Assembly: GCA_031308135.1 (NCBI GenBank)
Contig: JAHLJT010000631.1
Span: 192,230,281 to 192,294,280, forward strand
Origin: Acheta domesticus
Taxonomy: Eukaryota; Arthropoda; Insecta; Orthoptera; Gryllidae
DNA length: 64,000 nt
Reading direction: 5' to 3'
Made by a program: the position numbers and the translations under genes. The notes below the pieces were generated by a model. The model worked only from the letters and a program-made list of their open reading frames with translations. It had not been told where the DNA came from and did no database searches. Below, one piece after another: positions 44,801 to 57,146 of this stretch (position 1 is the stretch's first letter; each line of letters opens with the position of its first letter).

Positions 44801-47800
44801 AAAACGGACTTCACCACTGAATTCGCCATAAAATTCCGCGTTAGGGTGCATAACACTGGGGTCAAATTCGAAAATCGAAAAATTTTTCCGTTTTTGGCGT
44901 TTATCTCGGAAACTACGCGTCGTAGAGCCAAAAGGGCCTTGATCTGTGTTCACAACTTACGATCATGTTTTTCGCCATTTTCTCGAAAACTAAAAGTCGG
45001 ATCGAAAAACGGACTTCACCACTGAATTCGCCATAAAATTCCGCGTTAGGGTGCATAACACTGGGGTCAAATTCGAAAATCGAAAAATTTTTCCGTTTTT
45101 GGCGTTTATCTCGGAAACTACGCGTCGTAGAGCCAAAAGGGCCTTGATCTGTGTTCACAACTTACGATCATGTTTTTCGCCATTTTCTCGAAAACTAAAA
45201 GTCGGATCGAAAAACGGACTTCACCACTGAATTCGCCATAAAATTCCGCGTTAGGGTGCATAACACTGGGGTCAAATTCGAAAATCGAAAAATTTTTCCG
45301 TTTTTGGCGTTTATCTCGGAAACTACGCGTCGTAGAGCCAAAAGGGCCTTGATCTGTGATCACAACTTACGATCATGTTTTTCGCCATTTTCTCGAAAAC
45401 TAAAAGTCGGATCGAAAAACGGACTTCACCACTGAATTCGCCATAAAATTCCGCGTTAGGGTGCATAACACTGGGGTCAAATTCGAAAATCGAAAAATTT
45501 TTCCGTTTTTGGCGTTTATCTCGGAAACTACGCGTCGTAGAGCCAAAAGGGCCTTGATCTGTGATCACAACTTACGATCATGTTTTTCGCCATTTTCTCG
45601 AAAACTAAAAGTCGGATCGAAAAACGGACTTCACCACTGAATTCGCCATAAAATTCCGCGTTAGGGTGCATAACACTGGGGTCAAATTCGAAAATCGAAA
45701 AATTTTTCCGTTTTTGGCGTTTATCTCGGAAACTACGCGTCGTAGAGCCAAAAGGGCCTTGATCTGTGTTCACAACTTACGATCATGTTTTTCGCCATTT
45801 TCTCGAAAACTAAAAGTCGGATCGAAAAACGGACTTCACCACTGAATTCGCCATAAAATTCCGCGTTAGGGTGCATAACACTGGGGTCAAATTCGAAAAT
45901 CGAAAAATTTTTCCGTTTTTGGCGTTTATCTCGGAAACTACGCGTCGTAGAGCCAAAAGGGCCTTGATCTGTGATTCACAACTTACGATCATGTTTTTCG
46001 CCATTTTCTCGAAAACTAAAAGTCGGATCGAAAAACGGACTTCACCACTGAATTCGCCATAAAATTCCGCGTTAGGGTGCATAACACTGGGGTCAAATTC
46101 GAAAATCGAAAAATTTTTCCGTTTTTGGCGTTTATCTCGGAAACTACGCGTCGTAGAGCCAAAAGGGCCTTGATCTGTGTTCACAACTTACGATCATGTT
46201 TTTCGCCATTTTCTCGAAAACTAAAAGTCGGATCGAAAAACGGACTTCACCACTGAATTCGCCATAAAATTCCGCGTTAGGGTGCATAACACTGGGGTCA
46301 AATTCGAAAATCGAAAAATTTTTCCGTTTTTGGCGTTTATCTCGGAAACTACGCGTCGTAGAGCCAAAAGGGCCTTGATCTGTGTTCACAACTTACGATC
46401 ATGTTTTTCGCCATTTTCTCGAAAACTAAAAGTCGGATCGAAAAACGGACTTCACCACTGAATTCGCCATAAAATTCCGCGTTAGGGTGCATAACACTGG
46501 GGTCAAATTCGAAAATCGAAAAATTTTTCCGTTTTTGGCGTTTATCTCGGAAACTACGCGTCGTAGAGCCAAAAGGGCCTTGATCTGTGTTCACAACTTA
46601 CGATCATGTTTTTCGCCATTTTCTCGAAAACTAAAAGTCGGATCGAAAAACGGACTTCACCACTGAATTCGCCATAAAATTCCGCGTTAGGGTGCATAAC
46701 ACTGGGGTCAAATTCGAAAATCGAAAAATTTTTCCGTTTTTGGCGTTTATCTCGGAAACTACGCGTCGTAGAGCCAAAAGGGCCTTGATCTGTGTTCACA
46801 ACTTACGATCATGTTTTTCGCCATTTTCTCGAAAACTAAAAGTCGGATCGAAAAACGGACTTCACCACTGAATTCGCCATAAAATTCCGCGTTAGGGTGC
46901 ATAACACTGGGGTCAAATTCGAAAATCGAAAAATTTTTCCGTTTTTGGCGTTTATCTCGGAAACTACGCGTCGTAGAGCCAAAAGGGCCTTGATCTGTGT
47001 TCACAACTTACGATCATGTTTTTCGCCATTTTCTCGAAAACTAAAAGTCGGATCGAAAAACGGACTTCACCACTGAATTCGCCATAAAATTCCGCGTTAG
47101 GGTGCATAACACTGGGGTCAAATTCGAAAATCGAAAAATTTTTCCGTTTTTGGCGTTTATCTCGGAAACTACGCGTCGTAGAGCCAAAAGGGCCTTGATC
47201 TGTGTTCACAACTTACGATCATGTTTTTCGCCATTTTCTCGAAAACTAAAAGTCGGATCGAAAAACGGACTTCACCACTGAATTCGCCATAAAATTCCGC
47301 GTTAGGGTGCATAACACTGGGGTCAAATTCGAAAATCGAAAAATTTTTCCGTTTTTGGCGTTTATCTCGGAAACTACGCGTCGTAGAGCCAAAAGGGCCT
47401 TGATCTGTGATTCACAACTTACGATCATGTTTTTCGCCATTTTCTCGAAAACTAAAAGTCGGATCGAAAAACGGACTTCACCACTGAATTCGCCATAAAA
47501 TTCCGCGTTAGGGTGCATAACACTGGGGTCAAATTCGAAAATCGAAAAATTTTTCCGTTTTTGGCGTTTATCTCGGAAACTACGCGTCGTAGAGCCAAAA
47601 GGGCCTTGATCTGTGTTCACAACTTACGATCATGTTTTTCGCCATTTTCTCGAAAACTAAAAGTCGGATCGAAAAACGGACTTCACCACTGAATTCGCCA
47701 TAAAATTCCGCGTTAGGGTGCATAACACTGGGGTCAAATTCGAAAATCGAAAAATTTTTCCGTTTTTGGCGTTTATCTCGGAAACTACGCGTCGTAGAGC

Positions 47801-48436
47801 CAAAAGGGCCTTGATCTGTGTTCACAACTTACGATCATGTTTTTCGCCATTTTCTCGAAAACTAAAAGTCGGATCGAAAAACGGACTTCACCACTGAATT
47901 CGCCATAAAATTCCGCGTTAGGGTGCATAACACTGGGGTCAAATTCGAAAATCGAAAAATTTTTCCGTTTTTGGCGTTTATCTCGGAAACTACGCGTCGT
48001 AGAGCCAAAAGGGCCTTGATCTGTGTTCACAACTTACGATCATGTTTTTCGCCATTTTCTCGAAAACTAAAAGTCGGATCGAAAAACGGACTTCACCACT
48101 GAATTCGCCATAAAATTCCGCGTTAGGGTGCATAACACTGGGGTCAAATTCGAAAATCGAAAAATTTTTCCGTTTTTGGCGTTTATCTCGGAAACTACGC
48201 GTCGTAGAGCCAAAAGGGCCTTGATCTGTGTATCACAACTTACGATCATGTTTTTCGCCATTTTCTCGAAAACTAAAAGTCGGATCGAAAAACGGACTTC
48301 ACCACTGAATTCGCCATAAAATTCCGCGTTATGGTGGCCTAAACACGTCCCCCGGTAGGTCAAATTCGAAAATAGAAAAAAATTTTTTCCGTTTTTGGCG
48401 TTATATCGGCCAAACTACGCGTCGTAGAGCCAAAAC
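41816..48436 (+). repeat. 205-bp satellite array, about 32 near-identical monomers
   Basis: The landmark GTCGTAGAGCCAAAAGGGCC recurs every 205 bp (206 where one base is inserted) from about 41,838 to 48,421. Each monomer carries CGAAAAATTTTTCCG, CTCGAAAACTAAAAGTCGGA and, from the third on, one EcoRI site (GAATTC). The monomers differ mainly at the site after CTTGATCTGTG (T, A, C or AT). Frames of 63-124 codons on both strands exist because the unit is stop-poor; 205 is not a multiple of three, so no frame crosses the array. The last monomer, 48,331-48,436, is corrupted just before the gap. No coding role is supported. Confidence 0.95.
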
Positions 48437-48536
48437 NNNNNNNNNNNNNNNNNNNNNNNNNNNNNNNNNNNNNNNNNNNNNNNNNNNNNNNNNNNNNNNN
48501 NNNNNNNNNNNNNNNNNNNNNNNNNNNNNNNNNNNN
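48437..48536. other. assembly gap (100 N)
   Basis: Exactly 100 N, a placeholder length used for scaffold joins of unknown size. The array's right end and the sequence just upstream of the phosphate transporter exon are therefore unknown. Confidence 0.98.
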
Positions 48537-48813
48537 AGATTAGAAATTGTCACTGCAATAAATACGTTATATGCTATTTATTTCCCATTATAACAAAACT
48601 ATCAATCCACAATTGCTACAAGATCTCTGAACATTTTCAATGATAATATGAAAGATTATTTCGTCTTCTTAGGAACATCAGCAACCCACAGTTCTGTGCC
48701 CGCTTTCTGAGCTGTCAGGTCCTATTTCGACGCGACTGCAGTTCCAAGTAACATGAGACACTTTTATAATTTTTTTAACGAGCCGCGCCCTAACTGCTGT
48801 TTCTCGTCCTTAG
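48537..48813. other. intronic sequence upstream of the SLC20 exon
   Basis: Begins at the gap edge and ends at the acceptor CTCGTCCTTAG. No earlier SLC20 exon is visible. Confidence 0.6.
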
Positions 48814-48933
48814 TGCTGTACTTCCACTACATTCCATGGTGGGGCTCGATCATCGTGAGTGTGGGCGTCGGCGTCATAGTGGCTCTTTGCGTGCAGCTGA
48901 TCCTGGCACCGCACCTGCGTCGCAAGATTCTCG
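48814..48933 (+). CDS. SLC20-family sodium-dependent phosphate transporter, exon A (membrane helix before the central loop)
   Basis: 120 nt after acceptor CCTTAG, ending at donor G|GTGAGT; phase 1 in and phase 1 out. It encodes YFHYIPWWGSIIVSVGVGVI, then VALCVQLILAPHLRRKIL: one hydrophobic helix followed by a basic stop, as expected just before the large cytosolic loop of PiT transporters. SLC20 proteins import inorganic phosphate with Na+ at the plasma membrane. This exon is more GC-rich than the others. The exons encoding the N-terminal half and the first GANDV-type signature are not found to its left within the window. Confidence 0.8.
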
Positions 48934-51900
48934 GTGAGTCTCTTCGGAAATGGCGTGGCCAGTAAAACGCGGGTCTAGACAAGTCGCCAGGGTTTTTAAT
49001 TAGTGTCCATTGGAACATATTTTATAGTCCGCTAGATGAAAGTAAAAATGAGCCTAGTTACAAGAACGCGAACAAAAATGCGGTAGTGTTTACTGCAATC
49101 AACTTGCTGTACAAAATACCTGTAGATGAAGCGTGTCAAAGTTTCCATCTGATATGTTCTGCTTGTGAAATCTATTGACAACTTCAGTCAGAATTTCTCC
49201 AGAGCCTCTCGTAAATAAGTAAAAATGCAATTAGAATAGAGAAAAGTCTAGAATTAATGCTCCCTCAACCGCAAATTATTTGTCAGAGGCAAACTAGAAT
49301 GGATGAGGAGAAAATTAGGCTTGTTGACTTCTTCATATGTGGAAGCAATGAATATTATCCTCAGGAAAATTGAATAGATTAATTTGCAGAGACTCATCCT
49401 ATTGGAACCTTTTGTATATTTAAACATATTTTTAGTGTTTCAAGACTTCTAAAAACTTCATAAAATTATTATAATATTATAATTATTATGGAAACTACAT
49501 AAATAATACTTAGTATTTTTCCCCTCGAAGTGAAACGAATAGTATTGGAAGTAGGTAGTTCTTGCGAACAGCATTCTGAAAGCACAGTTGGTTCTAATAC
49601 CCCATTCTACCTTGAGACCTTGATGCAGTTGGTACTGCATGTATTCGAAAAAGTCTTCAGATCAATTAAGTTCATTGCTTAATCTATGGATACTTTTGAA
49701 AAGCTAGTCCAGGGTGAAAAGGACTTATGGAACTCATTTGAAAATGCAACTGTGCATAAAAAAGAAAATATACGTTAGACATCGTTAAAATTGAAAATTT
49801 CATGGGTCTTGCGCGGTATTTTTTGCTTTTTTAGGTCTCAAAGCCAAACAGGTAATGTTGACGTGGATAGAATTATGTGGTCAGGCGCCTGAAGGGGTAA
49901 GTTGGGTTCAGTATAGCGACAATTTACACAAGGGTGAAATAGTGTTGAATTTTACTTCTCAATCGTTGGGATCGGCAGTAACTGAGGGGAAAATCGAATA
50001 TCTTATAAAGCTACCTATCATTAAATCAAATCATTTTCGTGCGCTTACGAAAAAAGGCAAACTTATTTTTATTATTGTGTGGTCAATTCAATGCGATTCT
50101 GAATAATTTCGTGTATTCTAAATGTCCCGTCATCAAGTAAACGCAATGAACAAGTGTACAAAAGATAGCTTCGAAAACATTGTGTTGTACCGAGAAAAAT
50201 GCTCTTTTAATTGCTAAAACCAATAACTTTGTTGCTTTTATAATTTTGAAAACCTATTTGAAGTAAGGGCTTATTGAAACCGATATATTTTCATCGATTA
50301 ATTGTAATGTTATCAAGAGGAGTATGTGTGAGTGCAAGCGTGTAAGTGTATTTTACTATTTTTCAATGTTTAGTTATCAAACTGGTCTGGAACATAATGT
50401 AAGTTTATTGTATTTCGTTGTACGATGTTGTTAGTCTGCGTCATTTTTGTACATTTTGTACTTGTACTTGTTAAGATGTGATCCGTCTTAAATGTTATTA
50501 GTTTGTGAAAGACGATTAGGAAATCTACACTAATAAACACCAGTTTTGGAATAAGGGTGATAAAGATCTCAATAGCGTCAGTAGAGGGGCGGATAATTAT
50601 ATTTTAACAATGTAAAAAAAATATTATTTAATTTTACATTCCAATTCTCGTTATCAAACATAATGCTGAAATAAACCACATATATTCCGAATTGTGAAGT
50701 ATGCCCTATAAGCCAATGAAAAATACTTTTCGCTCCGTGCGTATGTTCTGGAACCGGGTATTCGCTTCACTTCCACGAGAACACGGCTCACAATACGGGC
50801 CTACCAGCGGATTGGGATTATAACATAAAACTTTTAAGACATAGGGACGCCCCGTTATATGTCCAGCATTTGGCCTAAGCGATTAAGACAAAAATCCTTG
50901 TGTCTGTACAACGCGCACTTTCCAACGCATTTTTTTCCAAAGTTCCTTTTATGCTGAACATTTTTGACTTGATATTTGACGCTCCGCTTGTTGATTTGAA
51001 ACTGAAATGAACTGAAAATGAATTATAAATCGATTAAATCATCGAAACGTTATCAAACAATGATCAAATGTATTGTATCAGTACAGGCATTGTTTTTGTG
51101 AGAAAAGGGAAAAAGTACATTTAATTAACATCTATCCCCCTTTTTAAAAGAATATTATATTTACAATGTTATGGATGCTGGAAAGTGTAGTCAGAGCATT
51201 AGAAGAGATGTCTGTAGATGTGATGAAGATACTAATTTTATTAATGCATAACACTTAATTTTGATTTGTATTGGATCCAGAATAGTTTTGAATTCATGAA
51301 AGGTTTATGGTCCCAGTTCAGATTTTGGGAACTGTTGTCCAAACACAGATTACCATAACTCTTACTGTGAAGCAATGTACTCCTAAATTAGAAGGCACAA
51401 GGCAAAATGCATGTAAGGCAAATACAGCAATATGTCACTCACAGGGAAGAAAAAGCAAAATATAAAACAGAGAAGAAGAAGAAAATAATGTGAATAATGG
51501 TAGATTTATATGCAAAACTTGCAAATATTATTTTTCCAATTGTACAATTCAGAAAGTGAGAATAGAGAGAGATTTCACAAAGAAATAATTACAATATTAT
51601 TTGAATGAAACTGAAAATTATAAGAGAAATTTATTTCAAAATTCTCACATTTATTAGTTTTATTTAAAAATTTAATGTAAGATAATGGTACAATGTAGAC
51701 GCAATTACAACTTAAATTGTAATTAGCATATGAAAGGTATCCGGGGAAATAGGGAAATCTGAAACTAAAGAAAATAAGTAATATCCATAAATTTTGTTAT
51801 TCCTAAAAGGTCTGGAGTTGCAAATCAAGTAATATCAAAATAAACTTATAACACAAAGTTTTAAACGTATAATTTTTAATTTACTTTTTATTTCATGTTT

Positions 51901-54900
51901 CAAAAATATAAACTGACGTAGTAGCATGAAGAGGAGATGTATTTGATGTGGAACTTGACTTGAGGTGTTTTTGTTCCTGCTGTACATAGTAGTCCTGCCT
52001 GGACTTGTAGAGTGCACATAGATAATCATGTCTGCTGCTTTATTAGTCTGAGGTTTCTAGGCTCTTTAGATTATTTACATATGTGCCGACTTATTAAAAT
52101 ATTGAATTGAGACTGTGAGATAGTTTGGTTCCTTTTAAAAAATTACAGATCAATTGTATGATACAATTGGGAATAATAAACCATAAGTGCAAATAAATGT
52201 AACTTTGATTGAGTGGTCACAGAAAAAAATGTTATAAAAAATCAGATATTGAAAGCAAAGGCCGTTTAGTTAATCCAGAAGTCGGTACTTATGAATCTAA
52301 ACATTCAGTAGTGATTAGTGTGCTAGTATGAGTAATACGTTTTTGACATAGTGTGCACCCATTTTGGTGACACTCTTATCTTTTCCCCAAGAATTTCTCA
52401 TCTTGGGATTGCAAAGCTGAATGCATAATTTGTGCACTAATATACTTTCTCAAAAATTTGTGTTGAAACTGTGAAATGAATTGGGGTACTGTGATCATTA
52501 GATATAATTTTACTCTTTTCTGAGATATGGTACTAATAGAGAAAAAGATCTGAATATTAATGATGTTGGAAGTGTCAAAGTGCAAGGAAGTGCAGACATG
52601 AAAAATCAAACACAGTTCACTTGTATGTTTAGCTAAATTTACAATCACATATAGTGTTATCCAGGCAAAGAATTCTAGAGAGATTAGTAAAGTTAATAAA
52701 TAAGGGAATAAAAAATATTTCTATTATGCTACTTCTATAAGCATGAAAAACTGTTGCTTTAATTTTTTCAAAACTATATTGACTACAATCTTTTTGTGGT
52801 TTGTTGTGGACTCCTTTGCTGTAACAAATAACTACAAACTATACTCCCTTTAAACTTAATATTTCATTAAAAAATGATATGGTGTGTAAACCTGTAAATG
52901 CAACCAAAAAATTCCTTTTCTCACTAACAATCCTTTAAATACTCAAAATAAAACCATCTAATGTTGATATTTCACATTACAGAAATTTGGGAAAGAACGA
53001 GCGTGTGACATTGATCTTTGGCTTTTAAGTAGTATCACACAGCACTTGTTGTGATGCCCATGTCTTCATAGCTCCCCTAAAAAGCTGGCTGATATTTCCG
53101 CATGACAGTGTGGTGTTGTGCTCAGTTGGTGTTTCAGTACAGGGCTATTCTTGGTTTTGCTCCTTGCATCATCACTAGGTAGCACACTCAGGACATGGAT
53201 GGGGTAGGGTTTTTTCCCTGTTACAATCTAACCTATCCATGTACTAAGTGCAATGCTTAGCCAAACAGTGAATTGCTTGGAAGAATCAGACGACTAAGCA
53301 GCTGCCTGCAGTCATCTTGGCCCTGTGTGCCAGCTCTTCACAACTCATCCCATTGCTCTGTGTTTCAGTCCAAATGCACAGGGACAAGCAAGGTCAAGGG
53401 GTGTGCTTTACCTTCGGGGATTCCACAGGTAACAGGGCCTCTTCTGCCTGCATGCTCTTTTGGTTGGTGGCTTCAGCACTGTTAAGTTACTCTCAGTGCT
53501 GTGTTGCTACTTGAATTTCTATAATTAACTTGATTTAAACATTCTTATTAATTACTTAATATTTAACTGTAAATATAAAATATTACTTGTACTATCATTA
53601 ACTTAAAAAAATGGTTTTGTGCCTGCAGCATAAAAATTAATATAAATTTAATTTTAATTTTAAGAAGTTACTTTCTGATTTTCTTGAATTTCATATGGAC
53701 TTATGTAAATATTTAAACTGAAGTGACTGCACTATTTCTTAAACTGTTTTGAATGTGTTTCTGTAAATATTGGCCAAAATGCTGATGTTTGTGGTTTCAT
53801 AAAGATTGTTTATTAATTTTACCTGACTTCTTCTGATCTCTTTCTGTCTTGACTAAATATAATTGTTTGTGAATGCATAAAAAATTAGGATCTAACAAAT
53901 GATGTCTCTGGCTGATCTCGCTCTCCTCCAAGGGTTGGAGCAGGGTGACTACCCACTTGCGTGGGTTTGGGCAGCTTTCTTCTTAAATAGTTAACAAAAG
54001 CTAACTTAAATTTCCTTTATGTTAGATATTAACTTTCACATTTGTTTTGAAATGTCCTGGGAATTAACCATGTGTGTGGTTGAAAGATGGTCATAAGCAT
54101 GATTAAATGCTTACTTCGTTTCTGTCTTCATACTATTTAATACACTAACAAAACCTTACCTTCTGTATTTCTATCATTTCCTACTATTTCAATTTATTTT
54201 CTATCTTATTTTGGAAACCATTGGGGGTAAAATCCTTCTAATTGTTTAATAAGACCAAATAAAAGTTTCCTTTTTCTCTGTTATAAAAAAAAGCTTTAAC
54301 TTCCAAAACTAATTTAAAATCCTGTAAAATAAAAAGCAGAATATTTTTCCAAGAATGAAGGTGTGTAAATTACCTTCATTATAATAAACAAACCATATTT
54401 AACATTGAAGTATTTTCTCTTCCTTCCTTGTCTGCAGAATGAAAAGCTTTTGTTTTAAAATGTTTCCTCTCTTAAATTTTCATTAACAGTTAAAAAATTA
54501 TCATCCTTTTATAATACAATTAGCTGTAATTTACTGGTAACAAAAACATTTTACCAAGCTGCCAAGCTCGTCAGCATGAGCAGGGATTTTAAGATAGAAT
54601 TTATTTATTTATTGTCAACAATATGACATCTCTAATTTACTGTAATTTAAATAGACAGATATAATAGTGATTTATGTTAGAATTGAAGAAAACCTATCAG
54701 TATTGTAATTACAGCTAATGCTCTACCAACATTGCTTACAAAACTATTTAAAAAATGTGATTTATTAAACTGGCTCTATGAACCAAAAGGTGTGCCGCAG
54801 GGCTGGGCTGCACAGTAAACAGTGCTGAACCCCACCCTGCCAACCCCATGCAGCTGTGTGCTCTGGTCCACAGGAGTTTACGTGGTGACCGAGGACTTTC

Positions 54901-55599
54901 GCTCTGCACCTCGGACGGGTAGCGTTTGCTCATTTGTTTCTTGCTCCCTGCTCCTTTATCATTAATTCTTTTCTTGCTCCAAGTGTCCCAAACCCATTCA
55001 TGGTTTGTGCTCCTGAATATACTTTGAAAAATTTGAGAAGAGACATTGGGCATGGACTTCAAAGAATGTTGCACTTGTTATTGTTGTTCAACAAGCATTG
55101 CACTAAGAAAGCACTTTTGCAACGTGTGTGGCATGTAATTGAAGATTTTTATTTGCAAGACGATTTTTTTTTATTTTCATTATGTTTTGTCATCGGTGAG
55201 TGTTTCTAACAATTGTAAAATTATCTTTTTTTATGTGTCTGTGTTGTCTTTTGTAGTCTTAGTGTTATTCCAGACCAAACACAATCTGTCACAGTTTGTA
55301 TGCATGTTATTTGTTGTTGTGAGAGACTGAGAAAGCATGTCATAATTATTAATTAAAATTTAGAAAGCATTTGTGTGATGTGTATATGTTATAACTTTTG
55401 CATTGGCATCATGCATATTATGCATATACTGCCTGTGCTTTTAATCTTCACAAGTCATGCTTCTACCACTGTGGATGTAATGGCTTTGTGGAGGCTTTGA
55501 ATACAGAAACACATCGAGACAATTATAAACTGCAAAGCTTAAGTGCATGGAAATACATTTGGCCACTGTGGTGTCAATATTCACAAGTTTTCCTGGCAG
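48934..55599 (+). other. SLC20 intron A-B (6.7 kb)
   Basis: AT-rich intron from GTGAGT to acceptor TTTTCCTGGCAG. Possible old repeats lie near 53,040-53,500 and 54,770-54,930, where composition changes. No exon with a matching phase was seen. Confidence 0.65.
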
Positions 55600-55813
55600 A
55601 ATCATCTCGTGATGCCAGTCCGCGACCCTCACGGGCCATGTCAATAGAAGATGTGAAGCGTCCAAAAGGAGAAATTGGTCCAGCTGCTTTGGAACCAACA
55701 TCTGTTGTGGATTCCACCAACTCCATCAACCATTGGAACCCAATGGGGTTAACCATCCTCCTCTTGTCAATGGCACAAAAACAAATGGATTCATTAACAA
55801 TAGCCTTGCGAAG
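55600..55813 (+). CDS. SLC20 transporter, exon B (central cytosolic loop), apparent 1-bp deletion
   Basis: With phase 1 from exon A it reads ESSRDASPRPSRAMSIEDVK, then KGEIGPAALEPTSVVDSTNS and INHWNP. The frame must then change by one base at the CCC run near 55,738-55,741 to give NGVNHPPLVNGTKTNGFINN and SLAK before donor GTGAGA. The exon is 214 nt. Restoring one base gives 215 nt (2 + 71 codons), which matches the phase-0 entry into exon C; without it exon C hits a stop. The hydrophilic, Ser/Pro/Asn-rich content fits the variable loop of the family. The deletion may be a homopolymer sequencing error or a real mutation. Confidence 0.75.
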
Positions 55814-56118
55814 GTGAGAATTAGTGGGTTTGGCTCTATCTATTCTCTGGGATACCTCATGTCTGTCAAATCCTCTTTGCATTGTAATTGGTATCATTTC
55901 CACTTTTTCATAAATTAATTTTTACTTTTCATATTTATTAAAAACTCTCATAAAGCTGCTTTTTGTGACATCTGCTCTTTTAAGAATTTGTCAGTACTAT
56001 TTCGAATAATCTTGTGAAAGTGAACGTTCCTGTCAACCTTTATTCAATTATTTGTTGCAGTTTCAATTAACAGTTGTAAAAGTTCCAGGAATGTATTAAA
56101 GTTGTCTTATCATTATAG

Positions 56119-56236
56119 GAAGCTACTGTCAATGGAAATGGAACTACTCTTCCGACTCCTGGAGTGACATCTGCACCTGTTCAGACAAACTTGACTCCAG
56201 CACTTCCTCCGTCAGGAATGCTACACCTGCACATGG
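56119..56236 (+). CDS. SLC20 transporter, exon C (central loop)
   Basis: 118 nt between acceptor CATTATAG and donor GTAAGT; phase 0 in and phase 1 out. It reads EATVNGNGTTLPTPGVTSAP, then VQTNLTPALPPSGMLHLHMG. It is low-complexity loop sequence, supported mainly by phase agreement and clean splice sites. Confidence 0.75.
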
Positions 56237-57087
56237 GTAAGTACCTCATAATTTAAAATTTTATCTAGTTTTCCCATGTAATATGCTCACCTCTAATTTG
56301 ATTCTAGTTATGAATTAAGAGAATTATGGTTTTCACATATTATCATTAGGAATAGGATTTTTGTTGATTTAGTTCTGCGCATTATTTCAATTAATGATGG
56401 CTGGACTCTAATTTTTACCATTCATTAAAAACTGTTGAAATCCTGAAGAGCTCTGAAATTAAAAAATATTGTGTAATTTATTTGATTTCTTCAATGCATT
56501 AGTTTGAGACACAGGATTATCATGCGTTGAGATATTACCACCTCTTCAAATTCATCCAAAGCCATAAGCCTTGATTTAGACTACTTGCAACTGGAAGTTG
56601 CAAATGTTAAACATTTCTGAGAAGACAGATTGTGTGATGTAGGCAAGTTTGCCTTTGCTTGGAAGGATCATAATTAGGGAAGAAGTGATAGTCCTTGTGA
56701 TAGATTGTGTTTGTCTTTTTCTTGTCCAAATACTTTTTCCATTTTTTATATAGTTTTATGAATTTTTGTATATTGAGAATTGTATGAATTTGTGTGTGTC
56801 CAATTTCTTGTATGAGTTGTAATTATACATTCTTTAATTGTTGCAGTATTGCATTTGTAATGTGTAGATGACATAATTATTTCATTTGGAGTGAGATCAT
56901 CAAACTTCTAAAATTACCTGCCCCTGTACTTATTAAAAAAAAAAAGAGAGAGAGCCTAAACCTTCAGATTCTAATTATCAAAAAATGATTGGAATAGGCT
57001 AAGAATGGCCATGTCAAGCATGCTTAATATTACAAATTGGTATTAAAGACCCTAAATAATGTTATCACTATATGATATTGTTTTCAG

Positions 57088-57146
57088 GACTTTCACCAAA
57101 CAGTAGTGCTGTACCATTAATCAAGGAGCGAACACCTGAACCAGTG
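57088..57146 (+). CDS. SLC20 transporter, exon D (central loop, small exon)
   Basis: 59 nt after TGTTTTCAG, ending at GTAAGT; phase 1 in and phase 0 out. It reads LSPNSSAVPLIKERTPEPV. Assigned from phase and splice signals. Confidence 0.75.

Noticed and set aside
41397..48363. Dozens of 81- and 124-residue minus-strand open frames, plus 63-residue plus-strand frames, in the satellite, suggesting a repeated protein gene
   Set aside because: They arise because each 205-bp monomer is stop-poor on both strands. 205 is not divisible by three, so no frame continues across monomers, and both strands are equally open, including in diverged copies. No domain or splice signal is seen.
40736..48436. 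Possible CRISPR-like or spacer-containing array
   Set aside because: The units are contiguous with no unique spacers, and the genome is eukaryotic. This is classical tandem satellite DNA.
54748..55209. Overlapping open frames on both strands near 55 kb as a gene within the SLC20 intron
   Set aside because: No domain or splice evidence. The local composition change is more like an old repeat.
55398..55817. Whole 139-codon frame as one SLC20 exon
   Set aside because: Only the part after acceptor TTTTCCTGGCAG (55,600 onward) fits the phase from exon A. The upstream portion is intron-like, and the end requires a one-base frame change to join exon C.
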